From the NCBI GenBank assembly GCA_963978265.1, contig CAXBQV010000002.1:1-49066 (forward strand): DNA of 49,066 bases, read 5' to 3'. Positions 1 to 8,407 of this stretch are shown piece by piece (the first letter of the stretch is position 1; each line of letters begins with the position of its first letter). This DNA comes from JAKALQ01 sp963978265 (GTDB lineage: Bacteria > Actinomycetota > Actinomycetes > S36-B12 > UBA5976). A program made the translations under genes and the position numbers. The notes beneath the pieces were generated by a model. It had not been told where the DNA came from, searched no databases, and saw nothing but the letters and a program-made list of their open reading frames with translations.

Positions 1-728
1 GACGCCCTTCGGTGAGCAGTGGCAACGTGGGGATGGTGATGACCCTGCCCGCATTCACCGGGGTACGTATCGAGATCGAAAACGGAACCGTCACACTCGC
101 GGCAACAGATCGATACCGGCTCGCTGTTCGCGAACTTGTGTGGTCGCCCGATACTCCTGGTTTCGCAGCGCAGGCGTTGGTGCCCGCAAGAACGCTTTCG
201 GAAGTTGCGAAAGGGCTCACCAGCGGAGACAACCTCACAATTGCGCTCTCAAGTGGAGGCGCTGGTGAGGGCCTGATGGGTTTCGAGAATGAAGGTCGCC
301 ACACCACCACCCGACTCCTCGACGGCGACTTCCCCAACTTCCGCAAGCTCCTGCCGCAGGAGCCGACGTCAATCGTCTACGTCGACACCGACGAGCTCCT
401 GGGCGCCGTGAATCGTGTGGCGTTGGTGGCCGAGAAGAACCAACCAGTACGCATCAACGTGTCGGGAAGTGAAATCGAACTCAGTGCAGGTGGCGACGAA
501 GCGCACGCAACCGAACTCCTCGACGGCTCACTCGATGGCGAACCGATCGAAATCTCGTTCAATCCGCAGTTCCTTGCTGAAGGACTCGCTGCACTCAGAG
601 CGCCGGTCACCCGCATCTCATGCACGACGCCCGCGAAGCCGGCAATCTTCACCGGTGTCGCCGAACGCGGGGCACCGGCGAACACCGAGTATCAGTACCT
701 GTTGATGCCTGTTCGCCTCGCCGGCTGA
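1..728 (+). CDS. dnaN: DNA polymerase III beta sliding clamp, 3' part
   Basis: This is the C-terminal part of the ring-shaped processivity clamp that tethers DNA polymerase III to DNA. The frame is open to the left edge (first whole codon at base 3), so the true start lies outside the window; internal GTG/ATG codons near the left edge are not real starts. The visible 241 residues carry the clamp signatures TGVRIEIE and LAATDRYRLAVREL, and the end YLLMPVRLAG is the typical DnaN C-terminus forming the partner-peptide pocket. The stop overlaps the recF ATG (TGATG), indicating translational coupling. dnaA and oriC would be expected just left of the window. Confidence 0.97.
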   Translation, partial: RPSVSSGNVGMVMTLPAFTGVRIEIENGTVTLAATDRYRLAVRELVWSPDTPGFAAQALVPARTLSEVAKGLTSGDNLTIALSSGGAGEGLMGFENEGRHTTTRLLDGDFPNFRKLLPQEPTSIVYVDTDELLGAVNRVALVAEKNQPVRINVSGSEIELSAGGDEAHATELLDGSLDGEPIEISFNPQFLAEGLAALRAPVTRISCTTPAKPAIFTGVAERGAPANTEYQYLLMPVRLAG

Positions 729-1861
729 TGTACGTCAAGGAACTGTCACTCAGAAACTTCCGCTCCTACGAGCAGGTGTCGGTTGCGTTCCCAAGTGGCG
801 TCACAGCACTCGTCGGGAGCAACGGGCAAGGCAAGACGAATCTCATCGAGGCAATCAACTACGTCGCGACGCTTGGAAGTCATCGGGTCGCATCGGATGC
901 ACCACTCATCCGCCGCGGTTCCGACGAGGCGACCATTCGCGTGGTTGCCGCACATGATGATCGGGAGATCGAACTCGAAATCGATCTCGTTGCAGGAAAG
1001 GCGAATCGGGCCCGTTTCAACAGCAGCCCGATGAAGCGGCCACGCGATCTTCTTGGCTACCTGAATGTGGTGGTCTTTGCACCAGAGGACCTGGCACTTG
1101 TGAAAGGCGACCCGAGTGATCGTCGCCATTTCCTGGACCAAACGCTCATCGCGCTGGCACCACGGCTTGCAGCAACACGCAGCGATCTCGATCGAGTGCT
1201 CAAACAGCGCAATGCATTACTCAAGACGGCGCAGCATGCTGCACGCAGGAGCACCGCGGATGTGATGCGAACACTCGATGCATGGGACACACAATTCGCA
1301 CAACTCAGCGCCCAGATCGTCATTGAGCGACTCAACGTGGTCGATGCACTGCTGCCGTATGCACAGTCGTTGTACGCACAGGTGAGCGATGACCGTGGCC
1401 CATTTGAAATGCGCTATGAATGCTCACTCCATGACGCGCCGGCCGATCGAAGCGAATCAACCTGGGAAGCGCGGTATCTCGAAGCACTTGCCGAACGCCG
1501 CAATGACGAGATCGAACGCGGCATCACACTGGTCGGCCCACATCGAGACGAACTTGGAATCGATGTCCGCAACCTGCCAGTTAAAGGCTATGCATCGCAC
1601 GGTGAATCCTGGTCCGCTGCACTCACGCTCCGACTTGCATCGTTCGAACTGTTGCGTCACGACCGACCTGGCGGCGATCCGGTACTGATCCTCGACGACG
1701 TGTTTGCCGAACTCGACAGTCGCCGTCGCCGTCGTCTTGTCGAACTCACACAGACTGCTGAGCAGACGTTGGTCACCGCTGCGGTTGCAGAAGATGTACC
1801 GACCGAACTCGACGGCGCCCGGTTCGAAGTGAATGCGGGAGAGGTGCACCGTGTCGGCTGA
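728..1861 (+). CDS. recF: DNA replication and repair protein RecF
   Basis: RecF is an SMC-like ABC ATPase that helps load RecA at single-strand gaps through RecFOR. The 377-residue protein has the expected length. It begins MYVKELSLRNFRSYE (typical N-terminal strand), has the Walker A motif GSNGQGKT near residue 31, and a C-terminal Walker B segment LILDDVFAELD followed by arginine-rich RRRRR. The ATG at 728 overlaps the dnaN stop; the longer upstream frame is antecedent dnaN sequence and was not used. The 3' end overlaps the DUF721 gene by 11 bases. The order dnaN-recF-DUF721-gyrB is the standard actinobacterial origin arrangement. Confidence 0.97.
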   Translation: MYVKELSLRNFRSYEQVSVAFPSGVTALVGSNGQGKTNLIEAINYVATLGSHRVASDAPLIRRGSDEATIRVVAAHDDREIELEIDLVAGKANRARFNSSPMKRPRDLLGYLNVVVFAPEDLALVKGDPSDRRHFLDQTLIALAPRLAATRSDLDRVLKQRNALLKTAQHAARRSTADVMRTLDAWDTQFAQLSAQIVIERLNVVDALLPYAQSLYAQVSDDRGPFEMRYECSLHDAPADRSESTWEARYLEALAERRNDEIERGITLVGPHRDELGIDVRNLPVKGYASHGESWSAALTLRLASFELLRHDRPGGDPVLILDDVFAELDSRRRRRLVELTQTAEQTLVTAAVAEDVPTELDGARFEVNAGEVHRVG

Positions 1862-2318
1862 CGATCAAGCGATCAACGCGCTGCGTCGGATCCGTGCCGC
1901 AGTACGTTCCGGCATCACACCGAAGAAGCGCGCCACGCGGACACCACGCGATACGTCGACCGGACGAGATCCGAGACGTGTGGGCGACGTCGTCGACGAA
2001 TTCCTCTCGACGTCGGGACTCGACGCACGCAACCGAGTGGCGCAGGTACTCACGAACTGGGCTGAGTTGGTGGGCGCAGAGGTAGCCGACCATGTGCAGG
2101 TCGAACGCTTCGACGACGCGAAACTCGTGCTGCGTGCAGATTCCACGGCGTGGGCAACCCAGATGCGGCTGTTGCAAGCGACGGTCATGCGCCGGCTTGC
2201 CGAACAACTCGGCGAGGGGGTCGTCGAGTCCATGCAGGTCCTCGGACCGAACGCGCCGAGCTGGCGCTTCGGATCCCGGCATGTGCCCGGCCGTGGTCCC
2301 CGCGACACGTACGGCTGA
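1851..2318 (+). CDS. DUF721 domain protein (DciA-like)
   Basis: This is a 155-residue member of the DUF721 family that lies between recF and gyrB in most actinobacteria. The family includes DciA, which helps load or operate the replicative helicase DnaB, so a replication role is likely; this is inferred from family and position. The N-terminus is basic and probably disordered. The conserved DUF721 core follows, with LTNWAELVGAEVADHVQVERF and LRADSTAWATQMRLLQ. I chose GTG 1851 over ATG 1833 because GGGAGAGG (1837-1844) is well spaced before 1851, while the ATG lies upstream of that ribosome site. It overlaps recF by 11 bases. Confidence 0.85.
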   Translation: MSADDQAINALRRIRAAVRSGITPKKRATRTPRDTSTGRDPRRVGDVVDEFLSTSGLDARNRVAQVLTNWAELVGAEVADHVQVERFDDAKLVLRADSTAWATQMRLLQATVMRRLAEQLGEGVVESMQVLGPNAPSWRFGSRHVPGRGPRDTYG

Positions 2319-2442
2319 CCAAATCGGCAGGGGACCGGAGAATCCCCGCAGCGGCAACCTCCCGCCACCGGTATCGAAATGGACTGACCGCCTAGAAATG
2401 GGGGTTGCACGACTTACAGATGCCTTACGGCCCGTTTTACGC

Positions 2443-2470
2443 CTATCCACACCCTGAAATTCGCTAGAAT
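2443..2470 (+). promoter_or_regulatory. gyrB promoter with near-consensus DnaA box
   Basis: The 189-base gap between DUF721 and gyrB contains a -10-like TAGAAT at 2465-2470. CTATCCACA at 2443-2451 differs in one base from the DnaA box TTATCCACA and sits where a -35 element would be. A Shine-Dalgarno GAAGGAG at 2496-2502 precedes the GTG start at 2508. No good -35 hexamer is seen, as is common in actinobacteria. Control of gyrB by DnaA is an inference. Confidence 0.5.
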
Positions 2471-2507
2471 CGGCTCCAGAACCCAGACCCCGTCTGAAGG
2501 AGTTGCC

Positions 2508-4451
2508 GTGTCCTACGACGCCAGTGCGATCACTGTCCTCGAAGGCCTCGATGCCGTCCGCAAGCGCCCCGGTATGTACATCGGATCCACCGGCGAGCGA
2601 GGGCTGCACCACCTGGTCTATGAAGTTGTGGACAACTCCGTCGACGAGGCGCTGGCCGGGTTCTGCACACACATCGACGTCACGATCCTGCCGGACGGTG
2701 GCGTGCGGGTGCGGGACAACGGCCGTGGAATCCCAGTGGACATTGTCGAGTCGGAGGGCAAGCCGGCGGTCGAGGTCGTGCTCACCGTGCTGCATGCCGG
2801 CGGCAAGTTCGGCGGCGGCGGCTACTCCGTCTCTGGTGGACTCCACGGAGTCGGCGTCTCGGTTGTGAACGCACTGTCCACGAAGGTGGAAGTCGAAGTG
2901 CACCGCGAAGGTCATGTGTGGCGCCAGGACTACCGACACGGTGTTCCCACCGCGCCGCTCAAGAAGGGCGAGGCATCCGACATCACCGGAACGACTGTCA
3001 CGTTCTGGGCCGACGGCGACATCTTCGAAACCCTCGACTACGACTTCGGCACACTCACCCGCCGCTTCCAGGAGATGGCATTCCTCAACCGCGCGCTCAC
3101 GCTGCGCATCGTCGACGAACGCATTAAGGCGCAGGATGCGAATGGGAATCCGCGCAGCGAAACCTTCTACTACGAAGGTGGCATCTCGGACTTCGTCAAG
3201 CACATCAATCATTCAAAAGGTGTTGCGCATCCATCGATCATCAGTTTCAGTGGCGAGGACGCCGATCGTGGCATCAGTGTCGATGTCGCATTGCAGTGGA
3301 ATGAGTCCTACTCCGAGTCCGTGTACACGTTTGCGAACACGATCAACACGATCGAGGGTGGAACCCATGAAGAGGGCTTCCGCGCCGCGCTCACCTCGTT
3401 GATCAACAAGTTCGCACGCGAGTGGAACATCCTGAAGGAGAAGGACAACAACCTCACTGGTGATGATGTCCGCGAAGGTCTCACCGCAGTGGTATCCGTG
3501 AAGTTGCGCGAACCACAGTTCGAAGGCCAGACGAAGACGAAACTCGGCAACACCGAGGCCAAGACGTTCACCCAGAAGATGGTGAACGAGTACCTCGGAG
3601 AATGGTTCGAGAAGAATCCGAATGAGGGCAAGGAAGTCGCACGCAAATGTGTGCAGGCCGCCACTGCACGTATCGCGGCGCGCAAGGCACGGGACCTCGC
3701 ACGCAATCGCAAGGGATTGCTCGGCGGCGGCGGTCTCCCCGGAAAGCTTGCCGACTGCTCGAGCAACAACCCCGAGGAATGCGAACTCTTCATCGTCGAG
3801 GGTGACTCCGCCGGCGGATCTTCGAAGCAGGGTCGTGACCCGCGCACCCAGGCGATCCTTCCGATCCGCGGCAAGATCCTGAACGTCGAGAAGGCCCGCA
3901 TCGACAAGGTGCTGCAGAACAACGAAGTGCAGGCGTTGATCAGTGCGCTCGGAACCGGCGTACACGACGATTTCGATCTCAACAAGCTCCGCTACCACAA
4001 AGTTGTGTTGATGGCCGATGCGGATGTCGATGGTCAGCACATCCGAACCCTGCTCCTGACCCTGCTTTTCCGATTCATGAAGCCGTTGATCGAGCATGGA
4101 CATGTGTTCCTTGCTCAGCCACCGCTGTACAAGATCAAGTGGTCTCGCGAAGAAGCCGAATACGTGTACTCCGATGCAGAACGCGATGCAGTGCTTGCAG
4201 CAGGTGCTGCAGCAGGTCGTCGGATTGCGAAGGAAGACGGTGTGCAGCGGTACAAGGGTCTCGGTGAGATGAACCACGAGGAACTCCGCGTCACCACTAT
4301 GGATCCGGCGCAGCGCGTCCTGTTGCGCGTCACTATGGAAGACGCGCATGTGGCCGATGAGTTGTTCACGATTCTGATGGGTGAAGACGTCGAGAGCCGT
4401 CGCAACTTCATCCAGCAGAACGCTCGCGACGTTCGCTTCCTGGACATCTGA
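2508..4451 (+). CDS. gyrB: DNA gyrase subunit B
   Basis: This is the ATPase and TOPRIM subunit of DNA gyrase, which introduces negative supercoils. The 647 residues are normal for an actinobacterial GyrB without the Gram-negative insert. GHKL ATPase motifs appear at VVDNSVDEALAG, RDNGRGIPV and the glycine-rich lid GGLHGVGVSVVNAL. The TOPRIM domain has VEGDSAGG and MADADVDG, which bind the catalytic magnesium ions, and the C-terminal tail has QRYKGLGEMN. The GTG start at 2508 has GAAGGAG five bases upstream. The stop is seven bases before the gyrA ATG, so gyrBA is one operon. Confidence 0.98.
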   Translation: MSYDASAITVLEGLDAVRKRPGMYIGSTGERGLHHLVYEVVDNSVDEALAGFCTHIDVTILPDGGVRVRDNGRGIPVDIVESEGKPAVEVVLTVLHAGGKFGGGGYSVSGGLHGVGVSVVNALSTKVEVEVHREGHVWRQDYRHGVPTAPLKKGEASDITGTTVTFWADGDIFETLDYDFGTLTRRFQEMAFLNRALTLRIVDERIKAQDANGNPRSETFYYEGGISDFVKHINHSKGVAHPSIISFSGEDADRGISVDVALQWNESYSESVYTFANTINTIEGGTHEEGFRAALTSLINKFAREWNILKEKDNNLTGDDVREGLTAVVSVKLREPQFEGQTKTKLGNTEAKTFTQKMVNEYLGEWFEKNPNEGKEVARKCVQAATARIAARKARDLARNRKGLLGGGGLPGKLADCSSNNPEECELFIVEGDSAGGSSKQGRDPRTQAILPIRGKILNVEKARIDKVLQNNEVQALISALGTGVHDDFDLNKLRYHKVVLMADADVDGQHIRTLLLTLLFRFMKPLIEHGHVFLAQPPLYKIKWSREEAEYVYSDAERDAVLAAGAAAGRRIAKEDGVQRYKGLGEMNHEELRVTTMDPAQRVLLRVTMEDAHVADELFTILMGEDVESRRNFIQQNARDVRFLDI

Positions 4452-4458
4452 GGTAGTC

Positions 4459-6963
4459 ATGACTGAAACACCGGAAATCCAGCACGGCCGTATCGAGCCG
4501 GTTGATCTCAATTCGGAGATGAAGCGCTCGTACCTCGACTACGCCATGAGCGTGATCGTGTCCCGTGCACTTCCCGATGTACGCGACGGCTTCAAGCCGG
4601 TCCACCGCCGTGTGCTGTACGCGATGTACGACGGCGGATACCGACCCGATCGCGGCTTTTCGAAGTGTGCCCGCGTCGTCGGTGATGTCATGGGCACCTA
4701 TCACCCGCACGGTGACAGTGCGATCTACGACACCCTGGTACGTCTCGCGCAGCCCTGGTCTCTGCGCTACCCACTCGTGCAGGGTCAGGGCAACTTCGGT
4801 TCACCGGGCAACGATCCGGCGGCCGCCATGCGCTACACCGAATGCCGGATGGCGTCGCTCGCGATGGAGATGGTGCGCGACATCGACGAGGAAACCGTCG
4901 ACTTCTCACCCAACTACGACGGACGTACGCAGGAACCCGACGTCCTCCCTGCTCGATTCCCGAATTTGCTCGTGAACGGATCGGTGGGCATCGCCGTCGG
5001 CATGGCCACGAACATCCCGCCCCACAACCTGCGGGAAGTTGCGAGCGGTGTCATGTGGGCCCTCGAGCATCCCGACGCCAGTCGCGAGGAACTGCTCGAG
5101 GCATTGATGGAACGCGTCAAGGGACCCGACTTCCCAACTGGTGCACTCGTTGTTGGTCGTCGCGGAATCGAGGACGCGTATCGCACCGGTCGCGGCGCGA
5201 TCACGATGCGCGCCGTTGTCGAAGTTGAAGAGGACAACCGGGGACGCACGCAACTCGTCGTCACCGAACTCCCATATCAAGTCAACCCCGACAACCTTGC
5301 ACTGCGCATTGCCGACCTCGTCAACGAGGGCAAACTGACCGGTATCGCGGAGCTCCGTGACGAATCCTCCGGCCGCACCGGTATGCGGCTTTGCATCGTG
5401 CTGAAGCGCGACGCCGTTGCCAAGGTTGTACTGAACAACCTCTACAAGCACACACAATTGCAGGACACCTTCGGCGCCAACATGATCGCGCTGGTTGATG
5501 GTGTCCCCCGCACACTGAGTCTTGACGGCTTCGTCTCGAACTGGATCACACACCAGCACGAGGTGATCGTGCGCCGCACGAAGTTCCGCCTCCGGAAGGC
5601 GGAGGAGCGGGCGCACATTCTGCGGGGCCTTCTTCGCGCTATCGATCGTATCGATGAAGTGATCGCCTTCATCCGACGCAGCAAATCCGCAGCGGAAGCG
5701 ATGGTGGGACTGCAGGAGCTCCTCGAGATCGACGAATTGCAGGCACGTGCAATTCTCGACATGCAGCTTCGCAAACTTGCGGCACTCGAGCGGCAGGAGC
5801 TGCAGGACGAGTACGACGGCCTGATGACGCTCATCAACGAGTACAACGCGATTCTCAACAGCGTTGTACGCCAACGCGAAATCATCCGCGAGGAGCTGGA
5901 CGGCATCGTCCAGCGTCATGGCGACGATCGCCGCAGCAGATTCGTTGCGGATGAGGGCGAGATGCGCGACGAAGACCTGATCGCCGAACGCGACGTCGTT
6001 GTGACGATCACCGCCGGCGGCTATGCGAAGCGCACCAATGCGGACCTGTACCGCGAGCAACGACGCGGTGGCAAGGGCATCAAGGGCGCGGCACTCAAGC
6101 AGGACGACGTCGTCTCGCACTTCTTCGTGACCACGACACACCACTGGCTGCTGTTCTTCACGAACCGTGGCCGTGTGTACCGCGTGAAGGCGTACGAACT
6201 TCCAGAAGCGGGTCGTGATGCGCGCGGTCAGCATGTCGCCAACCTGCTCGCATTGCAGTCCGACGAGAGCATCACGCAGGTGCTGGATCTACGGGACTAT
6301 GCACAGGCCGAGTACCTGGTGCTGGCAACACGTGGCGGAATGGTCAAGAAGACCAAGCTGGACGAGTACGACTCCAACCGGACCGGTGGCTTGATCGCCA
6401 TCAACCTCCGCGACGATGACGAACTCATCAGTGCCCAACTCGTCGGTGAGCGGGACGATTTGATGCTCGTGAGTCGCAAGGGTTACAGCGTGCGTTTCAC
6501 CGCGGATGAGGCTTCACTCCGCGCAATGGGACGTGCGACATCCGGCGTGATCGGCATGCGGTTCAAGACGAAGGACGACCACCTGTTGTCAATGGACGTC
6601 GTGAAGGCGGGCGCATACGTCGTCACCGTCACAGATGGCGGCTTTGCGAAGCGCACGCTCGTCGATGAATGGAATGCGAAGGGTCGAGGGACACAAGGTG
6701 TTCGCGCCATGAAGTTGGTTGAAGACCGCGGCGGACTTGTCGGTGCACTCGTTGCTGAGGAGAACGACCAGATCTTCGCAATCGCTTCGAACGGCATCGT
6801 TATCCGCACAAGGGTTTCCGAGATCAGACCGACCGGTCGTGACACCATGGGCGTCTCGCTCATGAATCTCAACGAGGGCGAAGAACTGATTGCGGTTGCT
6901 CGCGCGAGTGAAAGCGATGACGACGAAGATGTTGCGGTGGATGCCGCAACGGCCAAGGAGTAA
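4459..6963 (+). CDS. gyrA: DNA gyrase subunit A
   Basis: This is the DNA-breaking and wrapping subunit of gyrase, 834 residues. Catalytic Tyr126 lies in AAMRYTECRM, and the GyrA box QRRGGKG in the C-terminal beta-pinwheel marks a true gyrase rather than topoisomerase IV. In the quinolone-resistance region, GDSAIYD puts Ser87 and Asp91 at the drug-contact positions. Mycobacterium tuberculosis has Ala at the position of Ser87, so quinolone binding should be closer to that of most bacteria (inference). ATG 4459 follows the gyrB stop by seven bases; the longer frame back to 4381 lies inside gyrB and is not used. The tail is acidic and low-complexity. Confidence 0.98.
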   Translation: MTETPEIQHGRIEPVDLNSEMKRSYLDYAMSVIVSRALPDVRDGFKPVHRRVLYAMYDGGYRPDRGFSKCARVVGDVMGTYHPHGDSAIYDTLVRLAQPWSLRYPLVQGQGNFGSPGNDPAAAMRYTECRMASLAMEMVRDIDEETVDFSPNYDGRTQEPDVLPARFPNLLVNGSVGIAVGMATNIPPHNLREVASGVMWALEHPDASREELLEALMERVKGPDFPTGALVVGRRGIEDAYRTGRGAITMRAVVEVEEDNRGRTQLVVTELPYQVNPDNLALRIADLVNEGKLTGIAELRDESSGRTGMRLCIVLKRDAVAKVVLNNLYKHTQLQDTFGANMIALVDGVPRTLSLDGFVSNWITHQHEVIVRRTKFRLRKAEERAHILRGLLRAIDRIDEVIAFIRRSKSAAEAMVGLQELLEIDELQARAILDMQLRKLAALERQELQDEYDGLMTLINEYNAILNSVVRQREIIREELDGIVQRHGDDRRSRFVADEGEMRDEDLIAERDVVVTITAGGYAKRTNADLYREQRRGGKGIKGAALKQDDVVSHFFVTTTHHWLLFFTNRGRVYRVKAYELPEAGRDARGQHVANLLALQSDESITQVLDLRDYAQAEYLVLATRGGMVKKTKLDEYDSNRTGGLIAINLRDDDELISAQLVGERDDLMLVSRKGYSVRFTADEASLRAMGRATSGVIGMRFKTKDDHLLSMDVVKAGAYVVTVTDGGFAKRTLVDEWNAKGRGTQGVRAMKLVEDRGGLVGALVAEENDQIFAIASNGIVIRTRVSEIRPTGRDTMGVSLMNLNEGEELIAVARASESDDDEDVAVDAATAKE

Positions 6964-6966
6964 CCA

Positions 6967-7335
6967 GTGGTTCGTCGCGCGCGGCTGCGGATCGAGGCGA
7001 TCAATCCCTGGTCCGCTGTGCGTACTGCGTTCCTACTTGGCATCTCACTGGCCGCAACGATCACCGTGACATTCACCGTGCTCTATTTGTTTCTGACGGC
7101 ACTCGGCTTGTTCGACGCAATCGACCGTGTGCTCGGTGACGTCACCGGAACAGGTGCTGTTGATGCCGGCATTTCGGCAACACTTTCCTTGCCGAAGGTG
7201 CTGACGTTTTCATTGCTCATCGGCATCTTCGAGACAGTGGTACTCACGGCACTCGCGGCGGTGTTCGCCTTCATCTACAACGCAACCGTGCCGGTGTCGG
7301 GTGGACTCGAAGTCACGCTGGCCGAGGATTCCTGA
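6967..7335 (+). CDS. DUF3566 transmembrane protein
   Basis: This 122-residue membrane protein starts at GTG 6967, three bases after the gyrA stop. It matches the DUF3566 family found immediately after gyrA in actinobacteria (Rv0007 in M. tuberculosis). It has a short basic N-terminus, one hydrophobic helix around residues 18-43 (AFLLGISLAATITVTFTVLY), an outward loop and a second helix around 78-100 with VLTALAAVFAFIYN. Only the C-terminal membrane domain is present; the long disordered N-terminal extension of some homologues is missing. Function is unknown, and co-transcription with gyrBA is likely from the spacing. Confidence 0.88.
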   Translation: MVRRARLRIEAINPWSAVRTAFLLGISLAATITVTFTVLYLFLTALGLFDAIDRVLGDVTGTGAVDAGISATLSLPKVLTFSLLIGIFETVVLTALAAVFAFIYNATVPVSGGLEVTLAEDS

Positions 7336-7340
7336 CCCGA

Positions 7341-7370
7341 TTGGGACTCCTCCCACGTTTCGGGTAACCT
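7341..7370 (+). promoter_or_regulatory. promoter for the tRNA-Ile region
   Basis: TTGGGA at 7341-7346 and TAACCT at 7365-7370 are separated by 18 bases and resemble a housekeeping-sigma promoter. They lie 28 bases before the mature tRNA-Ile 5' end, suitable for a short trimmed leader. The -35 begins six bases after the DUF3566 stop. Confidence 0.55.
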
Positions 7371-7398
7371 CTCCCACCGCTGGCCTCCGGGCCTGCGC

Positions 7399-7472
7399 GG
7401 ACCTATAGCTCAGGCGGTTAGAGCGCTTCCCTGATAAGGAAGAGGTCGGAGGTTCAAGTCCTCCTAGGTCCA
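7399..7472 (+). tRNA. tRNA-Ile(GAU)
   Basis: The 74-base cloverleaf has acceptor arms GGACCTA (7399-7405) and TAGGTCC (7465-7471), discriminator A at 7472 and a T-loop GGTTCAAGTCC. Anticodon GAT is at 7433-7435 in the loop CTGATAA. The CCA end is not encoded. Its place after gyrA and before tRNA-Ala is the usual actinobacterial arrangement. Confidence 0.97.
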
Positions 7473-7490
7473 CTCCGCTGAGGAGGCCGC

Positions 7491-7613
7491 GTGAAGAAGC
7501 TCGTCGTCGTGGCCCTTTTCGTCGGAATCGCGGCTGCTGTGGTTAAGTACTCCACTGCTGCAGGTCAGTGGCACGATGCGGAAGCAACGGATCACGACTT
7601 CGCGGGGGCCTAG
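7491..7613 (+). CDS. DLW-39 family micro-protein
   Basis: This is a 40-residue open frame between tRNA-Ile and tRNA-Ala. GTG 7491 is preceded by GAGGAGG (7480-7486) at good spacing. The protein begins MKKLVVVALFVGIAAAVVKY, a short hydrophobic helix, and ends in an acidic tail with QWHDAEATD. Position and shape match the DLW-39 family of about 40 residues found between these tRNAs in actinobacteria. The name motif Asp-Leu-Trp is not literal here; Trp27 is the likely counterpart. Its last bases and TAG stop (7611-7613) lie inside tRNA-Ala, overlapping it by ten bases. Function is unknown; a membrane-inserted peptide is plausible. Confidence 0.8.
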   Translation: MKKLVVVALFVGIAAAVVKYSTAAGQWHDAEATDHDFAGA

Positions 7614-7676
7614 CTCAATTGGTAGAGCACTGCCTTTGCAAGGCAGGGGTTAGGGGTTCGAGTCCCCTGGCCTCCA
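7604..7676 (+). tRNA. tRNA-Ala(UGC)
   Basis: The 73-base cloverleaf has acceptor GGGGGCC (7604-7610) pairing with GGCCTCC (7669-7675), including a G3:U70 wobble pair, the classic alanine identity element. Anticodon TGC is at 7637-7639, the T-arm loop is GGTTCGAGTCC, and discriminator A is 7676. CCA is not encoded. The first ten bases are also the end of the DLW-39 gene. Confidence 0.97.
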
Positions 7677-7680
7677 CGCG

Positions 7681-7710
7681 AACCCCTCACTCAAGTGGGG
7701 GGTTTTCGTT
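7681..7710 (+). terminator. Rho-independent terminator after tRNA-Ala
   Basis: AACCCCTCAC (7681-7690) pairs with GTGGGGGGTT (7695-7704) over ten base pairs with one G:T and a four-base TCAA loop. It is followed by TTCGTTT. It begins four bases after tRNA-Ala and should end the gyrase/tRNA transcription unit. Confidence 0.88.
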
Positions 7711-7719
7711 TGGAGCATC

Positions 7720-8394
7720 ATGACGCGACCCACATGGCGGGACATCATCCTCAGGGGCGCGCGGACGTTTCCCACGGTCCCGTGGGCGGCGGAGAGCCGC
7801 TGGCGGGCGAAGCCACTGACATTCTTCATCCTCAACGCCGGATTGGTGATCTTCGGCATCGGCGACGGTCTCCTTGTCGTTTCGAAGTTCGGCAATTCAC
7901 CGTGGGCCGTGTTCCACCAGGGCTTATCGCAGCAATTGCACATCTCCTACGGCAACGCGTCGCTCCTCACAAGCTTCGCGATGCTCCTGCTCTGGATTCC
8001 ATTGAAGGAGCGACCTGGGCTGGGAACCATCTGCAATGCGATCGTCATCGGGTATGCAACACAGGCGACGATGTGGCTGCTCGGTGATCAAACGTCACTG
8101 TTTGTACGCATCATGTGTCTCGTTTCCGGGCTTGCGATTGTCGGGCTCGGCATCGCGCTGTACATCACGACGAATCTTGGACCCGGTCCACGAGACGGCA
8201 TCATGACGTCCATCCACGACAAGACCGGAATTCGCGTCGCAAGGGTCCGACTCTCCATCGAGGTGGCCGCGATGTTCGTGGGCTGGTTGCTCGGTGGAAC
8301 CGTGGGTGTGGGCTCGGTCTTCTTTGCACTCTTCATTGGGCGCGCGATGGCGCTTTGGCTCGGCATCCTTGCTCGACTCACCCATACGCCGTGA
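7720..8394 (+). CDS. YczE/YitT-like integral membrane protein
   Basis: This 224-residue polytopic protein resembles the YczE/YyaS/YitT group of uncharacterised membrane proteins. After about 25 basic residues come roughly five hydrophobic helices. The conserved style of this family is visible in FGIGDGLLVVSKFG, NSPWAVFHQGLS and NLGPGPRDGIMTSI; the last, glycine-proline-arginine-rich motif is the best family marker. ATG 7720 is preceded by TGGAG. It is the first gene after the tRNA terminator, and its stop is 13 bases before the cyclophilin start. Transport substrate, if any, is unknown. Confidence 0.75.
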   Translation: MTRPTWRDIILRGARTFPTVPWAAESRWRAKPLTFFILNAGLVIFGIGDGLLVVSKFGNSPWAVFHQGLSQQLHISYGNASLLTSFAMLLLWIPLKERPGLGTICNAIVIGYATQATMWLLGDQTSLFVRIMCLVSGLAIVGLGIALYITTNLGPGPRDGIMTSIHDKTGIRVARVRLSIEVAAMFVGWLLGGTVGVGSVFFALFIGRAMALWLGILARLTHTP

Positions 8395-8407
8395 GAGGAT
8401 TCCCCGT

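Noticed and set aside
1773..6234. Long open frames on the minus strand opposite recF, gyrB and gyrA (e.g. 1773-3212, 3213-4511, 4906-6234)
   Set aside because: They are antisense shadows created by the GC-rich codon pattern of strongly conserved genes; their translations show no family motif and no ribosome site.
7536..7547. TGTGGTTAA inside the DLW-39 gene as a DnaA box
   Set aside because: It has one mismatch, lies in coding sequence and stands alone; chance occurrence is likely.
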